This document shows, one piece after another, positions 28,001 to 39,049 of a stretch of DNA of 64,000 bases (position 1 is the first letter of the stretch; each line of letters begins with the position of its first letter). This stretch comes from Sindora glabra (lineage: Eukaryota; Streptophyta; Magnoliopsida; Fabales; Fabaceae): assembly GCA_020226215.1 (NCBI GenBank), contig CM035225.1, forward strand, positions 11,729,868 to 11,793,867, read 5' to 3'. The notes beneath the pieces were generated by a model. That model saw nothing but the letters and a program-made list of their open reading frames with translations. It was not told the origin of the DNA and searched no databases. Position numbers and translations under genes: made by a program.

Positions 28001-30943
28001 AGCAAGAGACTATAACTTATAATCAATCCTTCTATAAATATTAATTAAATTAAATAATATTGAATATAAAAGCCCAATTTTAATCTGACTGATTTGCAGT
28101 TAAAGAGAGAGTGTGATTCATCACTTAATTTTATTAGTGGATTTATTTTATCTAATGAAAAATTTAGATAGTCAGTGTTTTTGTTTGCCGCAAAACCACA
28201 AATCTGCCTCTTCCTTAGCTTCCAAAGGGGCAATTAATTTGTACAAATAAAATTACTCAAAGAAAACAAGGAAAAAATTACCTTTGTCATCGAGAGAGTT
28301 GACCGGGTCCAAAGGAATCACTTCACCAAAACTTAAATCATAATATTGGTCTTGGAGAAATAGAGATTTGAGAGCTGGGAGAGTAACCAAGTGCTCGAAT
28401 ATGCTCACGTCAATACAGTTTCCAGCTAAATTTAGAGTCCTTAACTTCTTTAATGTTGACAGAAAGCTTAAATCATCTGAAAATTTTGAGGCCATTGAGT
28501 TATTGGAATCATAAATAAAACTTCAATTTCCAGAAAAATGAGTATTAAATTTTATGGAGTATATTCTGATCCAAAGTTTATCGGTTTTAAGACTAAATAT
28601 ATAATAACATATGCATTTGATTTTTTGAGATAATAACATGAACAACTACTAATTAAATAAATGAAAAATAGGTCTTAAATATTTATGAACTTCGTTTAAA
28701 AGGGTTTTGGCATTTGACTATTTTGTAAGCTTGATATTTGAACTTCCAATCCAAATTATTATACATTGCCTAAAAGCAAACGCCAAACGCATACCTTTGG
28801 GTACTGCATGGCAGGTAAGATGTGTATAACTTAAATCCAACAGCTCCAAGTGTTGTAAAGTTGATAATGCTGGGGAAAAAATGTTGTGAATAAAAATATG
28901 TAAGAATTTGATAGTTATGCGCACAAACAGATACGTATATATAGGTATACATGAATACATACCTTGGGAACTAAAATCAAAATCGGTTATGTTGGCCATA
29001 CTGAGATGCTTGAGAGATGAGAAAGCAAACAAGTATTCCATGTTCAAGTAGTTATTGCGAGTGAGATCCAAAGTTTCCAGTTTCTTCAATGTTAAGTTGC
29101 TTCTGTAATCTTCAGCATAGCTCTAATTTATCATTTTTATGATCCATATCATTTTTTCAAATTGTGGTCCACAACCCCGGAATATTGGGGTCGCAGTGTA
29201 ATTGTGGTTCTTTTAAAAATGACGTGTGTGATGGTAAATTCTGGCCGCAGCAACCACAATACAGTATTTTTTATATACAAAATAAAAACGAAAACCCGAA
29301 TATTTAGTTTACAATTTTTTTTGATATAATATAATATTGTTTTAAGGGTTCATTTATTTTTCGGAAAATATATTTCATAAGAAAAATGTCCGAAAATGTT
29401 ATATGCTTCTTAAAAAAATTGATAAAATGATATAATGATATCTGAGCTATGGTATGGAGAAAAACAACTTCTTCTTTGAAAAAGAGGAAATTGTCTTTCA
29501 TCAAACTCCCTATATTTAGTATGAAATTTATAGATCATTTTTCATCATCTTAACAATTTATAGATGATGTTTTCTACCAAAACAAATGAAACATTAAACT
29601 TCATTTGTTTTTGCAAGATAATTTTTGTATGAAAATCTCACCTTGTGATTAGAAAAAAAAAATGATCTCTAGAGCTATGATAGAGGAGGAAAATAGCTTC
29701 CTTTTCTTTGAAGAAGGAGAGATTGTCTCCCATCAATTTTTTTCATCAATTGTTTTTCATTTAACATTGAATATATCAATTATTTTTTATTATCTTAATA
29801 GTTTATAACTATATTCCTACAGAATATATTTTTTCACCAAAACAAATAAACCCTAAATTAGAAGAACAAAAATCATATATATAACATATAATTTTGATTA
29901 TATATTGATCGGAAAAAGGAAATTTTCACAATCACAATGTCTGCAATCCACATGTTTACTTCTGCAATGTTCACAATCGCAATAAACACATCATAGCCAC
30001 AATAGTGATTACAACCCTCAATTTAGAATCGTGATCCATGTACCTGAAGGACTGCATCTTTCTTGCGGGCAAGTACCTCTTTTTTTATTTCTCAACAAAA
30101 GGAAAAAAAATTGCCTTTTCAGTTTAACTAATTGTTTAATTGCTTATAACTATTGTTCTGTAGAACTGCTATTTGTAATCAAGAATGCTTGCCTTTGTTA
30201 TAATTATAGCTTTAACTATTTTAACTTCTTGAATGCACTAAATTAATTAAGTTATGTGCAATTTTTTTAACGAGGCTAATTATAATGCATAAACACTAAA
30301 TATTGATCAATGATAGTTAGTGATTTAGTGAGAAAATTATATGGTATTTTAGACTTAATGAACATATTCTGCTAGATAATGAAATGATGCAGTGTTGAAA
30401 TTTTTCAACGAGTAAAATAGAGTGCAGGCTGCTAAAGTTTCTGTTTTTTTGAAATAAAAAACTGATGGTTATAAATTTTTTTGTTAAAGTATTAACTAAT
30501 GTCATTTGTAAAGTAAATTTAAAACCTTCTTATAAGCATGTGCAAGATAGGCGTGGCGAGTACATACCTTCCAATTGGCTTAAAAAGAAACAGTTAGAGG
30601 AGAGATTAAGACTTCTTAACTCCTTTAAGAGTAGGAATACAGAAAGGCTGACGTCTGTGGATTCACATTGAGTTGAGTCCCCTCCATATAGAGCATCAAG
30701 AGAGAGATGAATTATGTGGCCGGAAGAAGAATCGCAGGTGACACGTTCCCAACCACAGCAATTAGTACTCTTTGGATCATCAACCCAAGAAGCCAAAGGA
30801 TCATTCGACGAATATTTGAAAGATTCCTTAAAACGCAACAGCACTTCCTTCTCTTCTTGAAAGCAGCCTCTGGTGCCAGAAATCTGAACCAAAATTATCA
30901 CACACAACAATAGCAACCATTGCTTCATCCAAGGCAACCCCAT
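25088..30943 (-). CDS. Leucine-rich-repeat receptor-like protein (RLP), six exons
   Basis: Cell-surface receptor of the RLP family: extracellular LRRs, one membrane span, short tail, no kinase; such proteins sense ligands with partner kinases (family knowledge). Exons by GT-AG sites and reading phase: 30568-30943, about 28963-29102 (5' edge uncertain), 28795-28869, 28282-28476, 27448-27522, 25088-27309. Every junction from exon 2 onward splits a codon after its first base, and the 75-nt exons each encode one repeat. Exon 1 gives a signal peptide (WMKQWLLLLCVIILVQ), then the N-terminal cap with paired Cys (NCCGW..VTC). Exon 6 encodes most LRRs, an Asp/Tyr-rich island (around DGQIYDDNLIFYDY), four final LRRs, a membrane segment (VTILIMFVIVLWI) and the family tail NPYWRRRWFYFIE. 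Total is about 1030 residues, normal for the family. Odd: the C-terminal cap has lost its Cys residues (GNPHIFVQ where the family has GNPxLCG), and the exon 1-2 junction needs a weak acceptor near 29119 to keep frame. Expression and function are unproven. Confidence 0.85.
29151..30031. mobile_element. Possible insertion element within RLP intron 1
   Basis: The left part (29158-29260) is rich in TTGTGGTCC, CCGGAATATT and GCAGCAACCACAAT motifs, and the right part (29930-30020) has their complements (CACAATCGCAAT, CATAGCCACAATAG). This gives an overall inverted arrangement with AAATTGTGG/AAATTGAGG near the ends. Flanking sequence TGATCCATR is present on both sides (29140-29148, 30032-30040), consistent with a 9-bp target duplication of Mutator-like type with a mismatch. 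No transposase is inside. Tentative. Confidence 0.4.
30568..30943 (-). CDS. RLP exon 1: signal peptide and N-terminal LRR cap
   Basis: The ATG at 30943-30941 is chosen because it opens a 26-residue hydrophobic signal peptide ending near TRG-C and lies 53 bp downstream of a TATA box. Next come EEKEVLLRFKESF, an Asp/Trp stretch (LASWVDD) and NCCGWERVTCD, the classical LRRNT cap. The exon ends at the donor AAG|GTATGT (30568/30567). Reading on past the donor soon meets a stop. 376 nt, leaving one base of a split codon. Confidence 0.85.
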
Positions 30944-30995
30944 CTTAATGGAATTAGTAAGGATCCTAGTAGTCCCAAACCACTAAGTAATGGCT

Positions 30996-31003
30996 ATTAT
31001 ATA
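30996..31003 (-). promoter_or_regulatory. TATA box of the RLP gene, in a palindrome
   Basis: TATATAAT on the minus strand, 53 bp upstream of the start codon, places the transcription start near 30965 and a leader of about 25 nt. It sits in the perfect inverted repeat TGGCTAT-TAT-ATAGCCA (30991-31007). Confidence 0.6.
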
Positions 31004-31044
31004 GCCACAACTTCAGAAGGAACTAGGAAGGTGCACTGAATACC

Positions 31045-31627
31045 AAATCATTAAATTAACATTATAAGTTGCTTTCCTCATATATACAGTCTTGCAGTTC
31101 ATGCTTCTTTCCGTGAAACCGAGTCAAAATAAGATTAATTAATTTCCAAGAGTAGAGTAGTGCTAAAGAAAAAGAATCTCAACAAATTTAATCTCTTTCA
31201 CATTCAAATGGTTAGATGTATTTGCAACATCAACAATCTGCACTACATCTCTTGTCTCTTCTTTTGTCTTGTCTATTAATTTAAATATTGAAGCCTTATC
31301 TTATCTATTATTTAAAATTTCAATTTTTATTATCTTTTTCTATTTTTACTTACAAAGTTGATACATTTATATATAAATATTGTTTTATTTCAAGTAATAA
31401 AGTGCAGCCCTTACCATTTATTATCACTATTATAGAATAGTTGATTAATGTTAAGTGTTCAGAGGATTACAAATAAAAAATTGGTGGATGTTTAATTGAG
31501 CATTGTTACATATGCAATTTTAATATCAATTTTAAAAATTATAGTAAATTATAACAATTATATCAATTTTTAATTGAAAACAACCAGTGTCATTTATTTA
31601 ATTTCTATAATGCAACATCATCATTCA
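31045..31627. other. RLP upstream region
   Basis: Presumed promoter DNA of the RLP gene, AT-rich, no other gene visible. 31042-31078 is duplicated at 24361-24398. Confidence 0.4.
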
Positions 31628-32051
31628 CTACAAGAAAAGCACTAATTAATGATAGAAAAATCCATCACTAAATTAGAAAAATTTGTCACTAAAATATTTA
31701 GCAACAAAATAAGGAGCATCAATAAAACTATGCATTTGATAATTCAAATTAGCAACAAAAATTTTGCATCCATTTTTTATGTTTGTCACCATTTTCATTG
31801 CTAGCTTTGTAGCCCTACAACAGACAAAAATGAAATAACAAAAGGAATTAGCAATTCCTTTGTCCTTCACTAAGCCTTACATTATTGACAAAATTTATGT
31901 TGTTAAATTCAAATTTAGTGATGAGAATTTAACGACAAACAAATCTATTGCTAAACTTGAAAATTTTTGCAAAATTAGTGGTATCATTATTCATAATTCC
32001 ATTGCTAATCCAACAAAATATTTGTTGAAGTGCTTTTTCTTTATTCTAGCA
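31628..32051. mobile_element. CACTA-type miniature element
   Basis: Begins with the canonical plant CACTA terminus CACTACAAGAAAAGCACT and ends with a decayed inverted counterpart AGTGCTTTTTCTTTATTCTAG (to about 32051). The interior has many direct and inverted copies of CATCACTAAATT/AATTTAGTGATG and TTGCTAA/TTAGCAA motifs, as expected of subterminal transposase-binding repeats. About 424 bp with no coding capacity, so non-autonomous. Confidence 0.65.
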
Positions 32052-32149
32052 AGACAAGCATCAAACATGTCGCATTACATTGGAATTTTTTTTAAATCAA
32101 ATATCCATTCAACAATCAAAATTAATTTGGAGTCAAATTTTATAAATTT

Positions 32150-32177
32150 GACATTACAAGAAAAACACTCTATATTG

Positions 32178-32215
<38 letters not shown>

Positions 32216-32642
32216 CAACATTAATTTAGTTGTTGGTATAGGGCGTTAACTATCTAACAAGAAAGTCTAGCACCAAAAAAACATATATTCTAACAACACA
32301 TGTCATTGTTATAAGGTTTGAGGATAACCAAGAAGATTGGAATGCTAACCGATGATATCTATACCAATGACCAAGTCATTACTATTGGGTGCATGGGAAA
32401 ATAGGTTGCTACCCACTAGTGTCAATTTTCTAAGAACCCTATACCAATGATAAGGTATTGGTATAGAATCTATCAAAAAATTTAAAAATTGAATTTTTAC
32501 ACTATATTGATGATATTGTTGTCGCTACAGGGTTCTCAGGAAACTGAGGGAATGCAAATTGGTGCTAATATTGCATGACTGAATCTTTCTTATATTAATA
32601 AACAAAAATAAATTTTGGTAGAACACCATTTCTATCATTAGT
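32150..32642. mobile_element. Second possible CACTA-type miniature element
   Basis: Starts CATTACAAGAAAAACACTC (one base off the CACTA end) and may end at TTTCTATCATTAGTG (about 32642). The interior carries repeated CTATACCAATG/CATTGGTATAG and CTATATTGATR motifs and an (AT)16 microsatellite. Its right boundary is uncertain. Confidence 0.4.
32181..32212. repeat. (AT)16 microsatellite
   Basis: Sixteen uninterrupted AT units. Confidence 0.95.
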
Positions 32643-32945
32643 GTGCATGGGTAAAAGCAAACAAGAGCTATCCTTCAACTTTCTAAGGTATGTTTCTTCA
32701 TCCCTTCTCTTTCATTGTTATTATTTATTATTCTCTCTCATATTTTGCTCTCATTCTCTTAGTTTCTACATTTTTTCCATCAATTCTTATCTTATTTTGA
32801 TTGATTTATCGTATAATTTCTCCAATGACTCATTGTTATTATTTTTGTTGTTATTTATGGTTTACTTATTTTCTTGCATTTGTGAAATGTTGCTAGTATT
32901 TTTGGATTCCTTTTGTCTTTGTCTTTTTTCTCCTTTCTCCTTAAA

Positions 32946-33260
32946 TCTCATGTAATTTTGCGAACCAGATGTCGAAAGAGGCAAAAAAAAAAATCATTTG
33001 GATTTGTAATTTTAATGCATGATAATTTTTGTAGTTTTTGCTTACATGATGTTTCTATTTTTTCTCATTTGCATGATGTTTTTGTTTTTTATCATTTACA
33101 TGATGTTTCTTTTCCTTTTTTGGGTTTACATGATGCTTTTGTTTTTTTATCTTATGTAATTTTGTGAACTAGATGATGAAAGAGGCAAAAAAAATTGTAC
33201 TTGGGTTTGTATTTTTATTGCGTGCCTAATAATTTCTGTAGTTTCTATTCACATGATATT
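32946..33260. repeat. 204-bp imperfect duplication with internal CATGATGTTT minisatellite
   Basis: TCWYATGTAATTTTGYGAAC..AGATG..GAAAGAGGCAAAAAAA is present at 32946 and again at 33150. Between them lie four to five units of about 27-30 bp built on (T/G)CATGATGTTT followed by a T-rich run. Open frames crossing this region on the plus strand are simply products of the repeat. Confidence 0.8.
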
Positions 33261-34180
33261 TTTTATGTTGGTAAATTTTTCTAATGAAAATTGCATTTGC
33301 TAATTTTTAGTTGTTTATCTTTCTAAGTTGCTCTATCTACCTATACCCTGTTATGTAGATTCCAGTTTGGTTTGAAGTATTGTACATGATATGGTATTGA
33401 AAAGGCAAGGTTTTTGCCATTTTAATTTCAAGGTAAAAATCAGCACATATACATATATTAAGCATTTAAACAGACACTTCTTTATTATTGGTAAGGTTTT
33501 TAAACTGTGATTAATTTACACGGTATGATTAGTTTGAAAGCGAATATCCATTCACGTTTAACCGATTTTTTTCTCTTTTTTTATAAATTATCAAGTAAAA
33601 TGGATAACTATTTCAAGAATTAGAGTATTAACGATTTTTTCACCTCCCGTTTAACTAATTTCTGAGTGTTAACTTGATTAAACACAAAGTCCAAATAAGA
33701 TCTAATAATTGCCTATCAAAATTTTCACATTTATTCTAGTAATTTTAAAATTATTAAGAAAAATATGTCCCCTCTAAAATTTATAGAAAACGAAAGAGAC
33801 AAATAACATAATCACACAAATGAACACATTTAAACCTAACGGAAAAAATTACAAGAGAATTAACAAATTTTCACTATAAATTGCAAAAATTACATACTTT
33901 GACTCTTTCTAATGAACTCAAATCACAACTACAGATAATTCTCCCTCAAACAATTCATGCATCGTAATTTTATTCACTCAAGAAAAAAAAATGAAGTTTC
34001 CACACTTTCAATCTTGTACAATACAAATATTTATATGTGAACAAATTTACAAAACAAATAATTGTAATACTTAACAAGAATCCTAACTTGATTAAAAAAT
34101 GTATAAAAATCAACAAATTAGTAATTATTAAAATTTTAGTACAATTCTAATAAAAATGATAAAAATGATATGCAAGAAAC
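33261..34180. other. Gene-free AT-rich DNA
   Basis: No recognisable gene, RNA or element. Confidence 0.6.
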
Positions 34181-34377
34181 GCTATGCTTCTTGGCAAAAA
34201 AGAAGAATAAGAAAACTTTGCCGTAGTAGCAATTTAAAACGCTGGTTACAGCTTTTGATGAATGTAACATCAGCGCAGCTGTCATGAAATTTCTATATAT
34301 CTCAAAACCAATCCGAAATCCAAATTTTCCAAGGATGGACTTTTAGTATTGGATAAAGCTGGGGCAAACTCTTTCTA

Positions 34378-34475
34378 TTTTTAGTTTTTTATGTTTTAAA
34401 GTAATGAGACAGCCATCCGTTTGAGAAAATCACATAGTAAATCATGACTTGGGAAGAAATGTTGCATATCTTAAA
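34378..34475. repeat. Diverged duplicated block, copy 2 (partner at 6160-6275)
   Basis: See partner. Shares TTTTTTATGTTTWAA, GACAGCC, TTTGAGAAAA and AAATCATGACTTG in order. Confidence 0.7.
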
Positions 34476-36180
34476 GAATTCAATAAAATCAAAACAATTT
34501 ATTTCGTGCGTTTAGGACAAGCTAGGAACCAATTTCTGGCTAGGTTTTCTAGCATTCTCCGTCTATTATTAATATAAGTTACTCTGGAAAACCTTGAAGT
34601 TAAAAAATTGAGTAACATTTTAGAGGCTTGACGTAGCTTTTTTTTCATTTTGCAGCTCAGTTGTTACAGCATTTAATTGGGGGATAAGAAATTGCTAGGA
34701 ATATAATCACCATAAACTACTTCAGTAATCTTTATCATTATATAATATAATTTTAGCAACCACTTCACCTGTATGACTGTATCTAGAAATGTAGCATCAT
34801 CTTATCACTTCATTTTCCTCCCCTTCGATATCAAAATTCTGTACAACTTTTTAAAGCTTTTTTCTTTATCCTTCTCAATAAATTAATATTTACTAATTAT
34901 TCTCTTTAATATAATAAATATTATCTTCCCCAATTATTTCAAAATAAATCAGTTAACTAATAATTAGTTAATTTTATAAGTAAAATGAATAATATCATCA
35001 AAGTTATATTATTATAAATCTCACTTTCTAATAAAAATTGTGAACATAATACAATTTTAAATTATATGTTTTTAATAGATACATATGTAATCATTAAAAA
35101 TAGATTTTTATCTTCCAAAAAATAAAATATTTTTGAACTCATATATAAATGATGAAATAAAAATATCATCAAAATCAAAATTATATTTAATTCTCACTTT
35201 CTAATAAAATAACACTTGTAGGACGTTTGAAGATACATATGATAATTAAAAAATAAATTTTACATTATAAAAATAAATATTTTTATAAAAATATTAATCA
35301 GTAAAATTGCTAGAAAATACCTAAAAATAATTCTTATAAACATCAAAACAACCTTTAAAATACGACATTTAAATATACAATGTGTATAGATGCTAATTCA
35401 CTCATAATATTATAAATATTTCATATAATTAGAATGTATCATGTGTATATGTGTTACATGAAAATATGATACATTTTATTTTTAATGATCAAAATTATTT
35501 TAATATAATATTTTTAATTTGAGATCATCATCTCCTACTCTTTCTCATGAAATCTCACAATAAGAAATAAAAATTCAAACATATTAATTTAGTTAATGTT
35601 TCAAATAATTATTTCTTACACATTACATTTAAGGATTAAATTTGATAATTATTGACTTCTTAAATAACAATTTGTAATTTTAAAATTTAATACACATCAT
35701 CAAAAGATTTTAATTATATTTTTATTTAGTTTATAATATTTTCCAATTGATTAAAAATTTTAAATTTAAAAAATGACATGATTATTTAAGTTGAACATTT
35801 ATATATTCTATTTAACAAAAAATAAATATTAAATTCTTTAATCAAAGAGGTTTTAAATAAAAATTTATTTTAATTTGTAAGGAATATCATTGTAACAAAT
35901 AAAAAGTTAAAAATTTTAATTAATAATTAAATTTGATTATTGCTATCCTCTTTAATATTAAACTTAAGGATCAAATTTGTAATAATTACATTACTAAATA
36001 ATAATTCAATATTTCTAATTTCAAAGAATTGGTGGACAATAAAAGAATTAAATTATGTAATTATTTAATTATAAAAATTTTAATTGATTAAAATTTAGGG
36101 AAACTTTTTATTTTAAAAAATTTGCTTTCATCTTTTATTAAATAAATTTAATAGTTGTATAAAATGACATTTTTACTTCT
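34476..36180. other. Gene-free, very AT-rich DNA
   Basis: Long runs of A/T (34880-36170) without coding signal. No matrix-attachment or origin function can be claimed from composition alone. Confidence 0.6.
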
Positions 36181-36190
36181 TTACTTCACA

Positions 36191-36257
36191 GTAACTTGCA
36201 CAAGAATATATTTTAAGGTAACTTGCACAAGAATATATTTTACGGTAACTTGCAAAG
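36191..36257. repeat. 27-bp tandem repeat, about 2.5 units
   Basis: GTAACTTGCACAAGAATATA-TTTTAMG occurs at 36191 and 36218, with a partial third unit at 36245. A single, unexpanded form is found at about 9015-9040 in the homologous duplicated block, so the expansion happened only in this copy. Confidence 0.85.
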
Positions 36258-36359
36258 TTTTCTAATATGTACCAATGATTACCCTTAAAAAAGTTCAAAT
36301 AACTTTTTGAAAAATCAATCCTTAAAAAGTCCAAAAGATATGATGACAGACACACCGTA

Positions 36360-36900
36360 ACTTAATCCTAAGATTTGTGGAGAACAATTCCTATTGTTGA
36401 TCGATGGTGTTTTCATAATTAAAATGAAAATGTTAATTACAATGAGAATATGTTTTATATAAATTATTTCTTGTTGGCTCTATAAATTAGCTACGAGAAT
36501 AAAATTACTCCTCCTTAAAATCATGCAATAGAAATATATAGAAGAAGAAAAATAAGATTCATTAGCAAATAGCAATCAAAATCTCTTCTAAGAACATCAG
36601 TCTTAGAAATCAAAACTACTATTGTAACTTGAAACTACTTGTCCAATGGTTCGAAGACTTTGTTCAGTCAACTTTAAAAGTCTTGGTCATTGTGTAGCAT
36701 TGCTTTTCCAAGTCTTAAAGCATAATATTCTAGCTTTCCATGTTCATACTTCTTTTTCCACAAAAAAATTTGTCGGCAGCATATTTTCCATGCTACTTCC
36801 CCTTACTTTCTTATTTAAATCCCATATGTAAGAGAAATTTTATTCGAAGAAGTTTCGAGGAAGCCATTGTTTCCATTTCATGTTGACAACAAGATGCTGG
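36360..36900. repeat. Dispersed duplicated block, second copy
   Basis: 36360-36520 matches 9310-9470 (CTAAGATTTG, ATTACAATGAGAATATG, AAATTATTTCTTGTTGGC), and 36625-36900 matches 9510-9840 (ACTACTTGTCCAATGG, AGTCTTGGTCATTGTG, TTTCGAGGAAGCCATTG). Thus a collinear segment of at least 0.5 kb is shared. Confidence 0.85.
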
Positions 36901-38122
36901 TTTTCCACTTATTAAAGCGTGTTTAGGAAGGAAAAAAAATTTATACACCTAATCGAACAGCTTATATCTTTTCCTAAATCCTTCTGCTTGCAAATTTAGA
37001 ACCCAAAATAATCTCAAATTCAAGTTAATAATGGAATGTATGTTATTTACATATTTTATTAACATAATTTACTTTTTTTCTAAATTTTATATATTGCAAT
37101 TATTTAATTTTCTGTCCTCTTTTAAATAAATAAAATTTTCAATCTTCTAATAAATTATTTTATATTTATTTTAAATATATTATAATTATTTATTTTTTAT
37201 TCAAACATATTTTTATATTCTCAAAGAATCGTTCTGTATTCTATATCTTTGTCCAAAACTCTTGCACTTACAAATTTTCTTCTTAAAACAACCTTTAGAA
37301 AAATCATGCCAAGGAACATTTAACGGAATGTCTATAATTTTCATATTTTATTAGATTAATTTACTTTCTTTCTAAGTTTAATATATTATAATTATTTAAT
37401 TTTCTATCTTTTTTCAAATAAATGAAAAGGTTTCGCAATCTACTAATAAATTAGATTTAATATTCATCTTAAAAATATTAAAATTATTTGTTTTATATTC
37501 CAATATATTTTTTATTCCCAATGAATTATTTATATATACATCCATATTGCAAATCATTATAATGCTTATGCATAATAAGCTACAATATGACTATTGATAA
37601 AATGAGTGACTATTATACTGTTACACTAATTTTAAAATATGTAAGTTTGACAAAATTGAACATCTATCTCTTAAACTTTAGTTTTTTTTATTTGGTTACT
37701 AATTTCAATATCTTGCATTAAAATTTTCATAAAACATAAGTTCTTTATAGACAATTTAGAAAAAGAGAGTAATGTGTATATTTAAATATGTATATATCTT
37801 TATATTTCTAATTATGATTTTTTAACTGTACAAATTGTATTAATCTTATAATAACTTTTTGATAATATTTATTTGTAAAACATGAAACATATATAAATTT
37901 TGAATGAAAAAAGAATCTCATGTGTTGCACCAAAGCTAATAAGTAATTAACAATTCTTTTTTTGTAACATGTGGCAATCAAGAAATTATATTAATAGTTA
38001 GTTAATTCAATTAATTAATAATTAATTATATTGATTAATTTAACTAACCAATATCATTAATTATTTGATTAAAGATGTTTAACAAAATTAGTTGTTGATA
38101 TATCAAATGCAAATCGATCAAG
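36901..38122. other. Gene-free AT-rich DNA
   Basis: No recognisable feature other than ATTAAT-rich low-complexity sequence near 38000-38080. Confidence 0.6.
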
Positions 38123-38928
38123 TGTTCCAAACTGGCAACTTCACCTGCTAGATTGTGCAGCACTTGCTATCAATAACCTAAAAGCAAGCCATCCAAAGGT
38201 CATTCCCACAACACACAAGTGGGAAAACATATCAAGCAGCAAGATAATAAAGAGCACAGCGGAAGATAAATAATCAAGGCAATCAAAACAAGCGCAAATA
38301 GGGACAATGATAGCATAATGCATAGCACAAAGCGTATTAAAGACAAGTAAGAAGTACATAAGTGCTAAATATGTAATGTGGATAAATGCAGGCAAATGCG
38401 GCCAAAATTGGCTAAAATTTAGGACTTCATAATTAAAAGAGGAGTTACTTCTATTATTCATATAATCCTTCATTACAGTATTAGAAATGTGCAAGAGAGG
38501 CATAAGCCATACATTCTAACGTATAGATTAGTGTCAGGCTTCCACCAAGGTCACCTAGTACTCCCCCTTAAAGAGTATTGTAAGCTAAACCCTAATTTGC
38601 AAGAGTAGACATACTTTTTCTTAATCATCATAAGGGCTTTTTGACTTGCTTCGGGTGAAATTTTATTACTAAAATACATTGGTAGAAAGATAAAAATGCA
38701 AGAATTATAACTATGTGCTTTCTTACTTGCATTGAACAAGTTACCTTATTCAAAATTACAAGTAAAACACAAATACATAGAAAAAAATGGTAAAAATAGT
38801 ACACAAGCTAGAATGACCCCAAATTTAGGCTACAAGTTTTCCATCCTATGCTTGATTTATCTGTCAAATTTTAGCTTGAATGATGCTTATTTGCTTAGTC
38901 AAATAGTGTACAAGACCGACTTGTGACA
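38123..38928 (-). repeat. 3' LTR of the gypsy element
   Basis: The right end is fixed by TGTCACAAGTCGG (minus) directly after a polypurine tract. 38534-38928 aligns with 41308-41660 (TAAAGAGYATTRTAAGCTAAACC, AGTAGACATACTTTTT, ATAGTACACAAG). The left end is provisional, at the TG of AAGTGTTCC (38123). The open frame 38141-38503 lies inside the LTR and is not taken as a gene. Confidence 0.65.
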
Positions 38929-38941
38929 TTTTCCCCCACTT
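38929..38941 (-). promoter_or_regulatory. Polypurine tract of the gypsy element
   Basis: AAGTGGGGGAAAA on the minus strand, abutting the TGTCAC start of the 3' LTR. This primes plus-strand DNA synthesis in the family. Confidence 0.8.
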
Positions 38942-39049
38942 AGTTGGTCGATATCTTTGGAGACTCTGCTACTTAGAAGGTTTGAATTTGTTGTTTGAAC
39001 TTTAATAAATCTATTTTTTCCCAGATGATCTCCTCATCTCCCAAACCTC

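Noticed and set aside
32641..33167. Two overlapping plus-strand open frames of 104 and 84 residues
   Set aside because: Translation is Ser/Leu/Phe-rich and follows the minisatellite; no coding signal beyond the repeat.
38141..38503. 120-residue minus-strand open frame with hydrophobic stretches
   Set aside because: Located within the LTR of the gypsy element; LTRs do not normally encode proteins, and no domain is seen.
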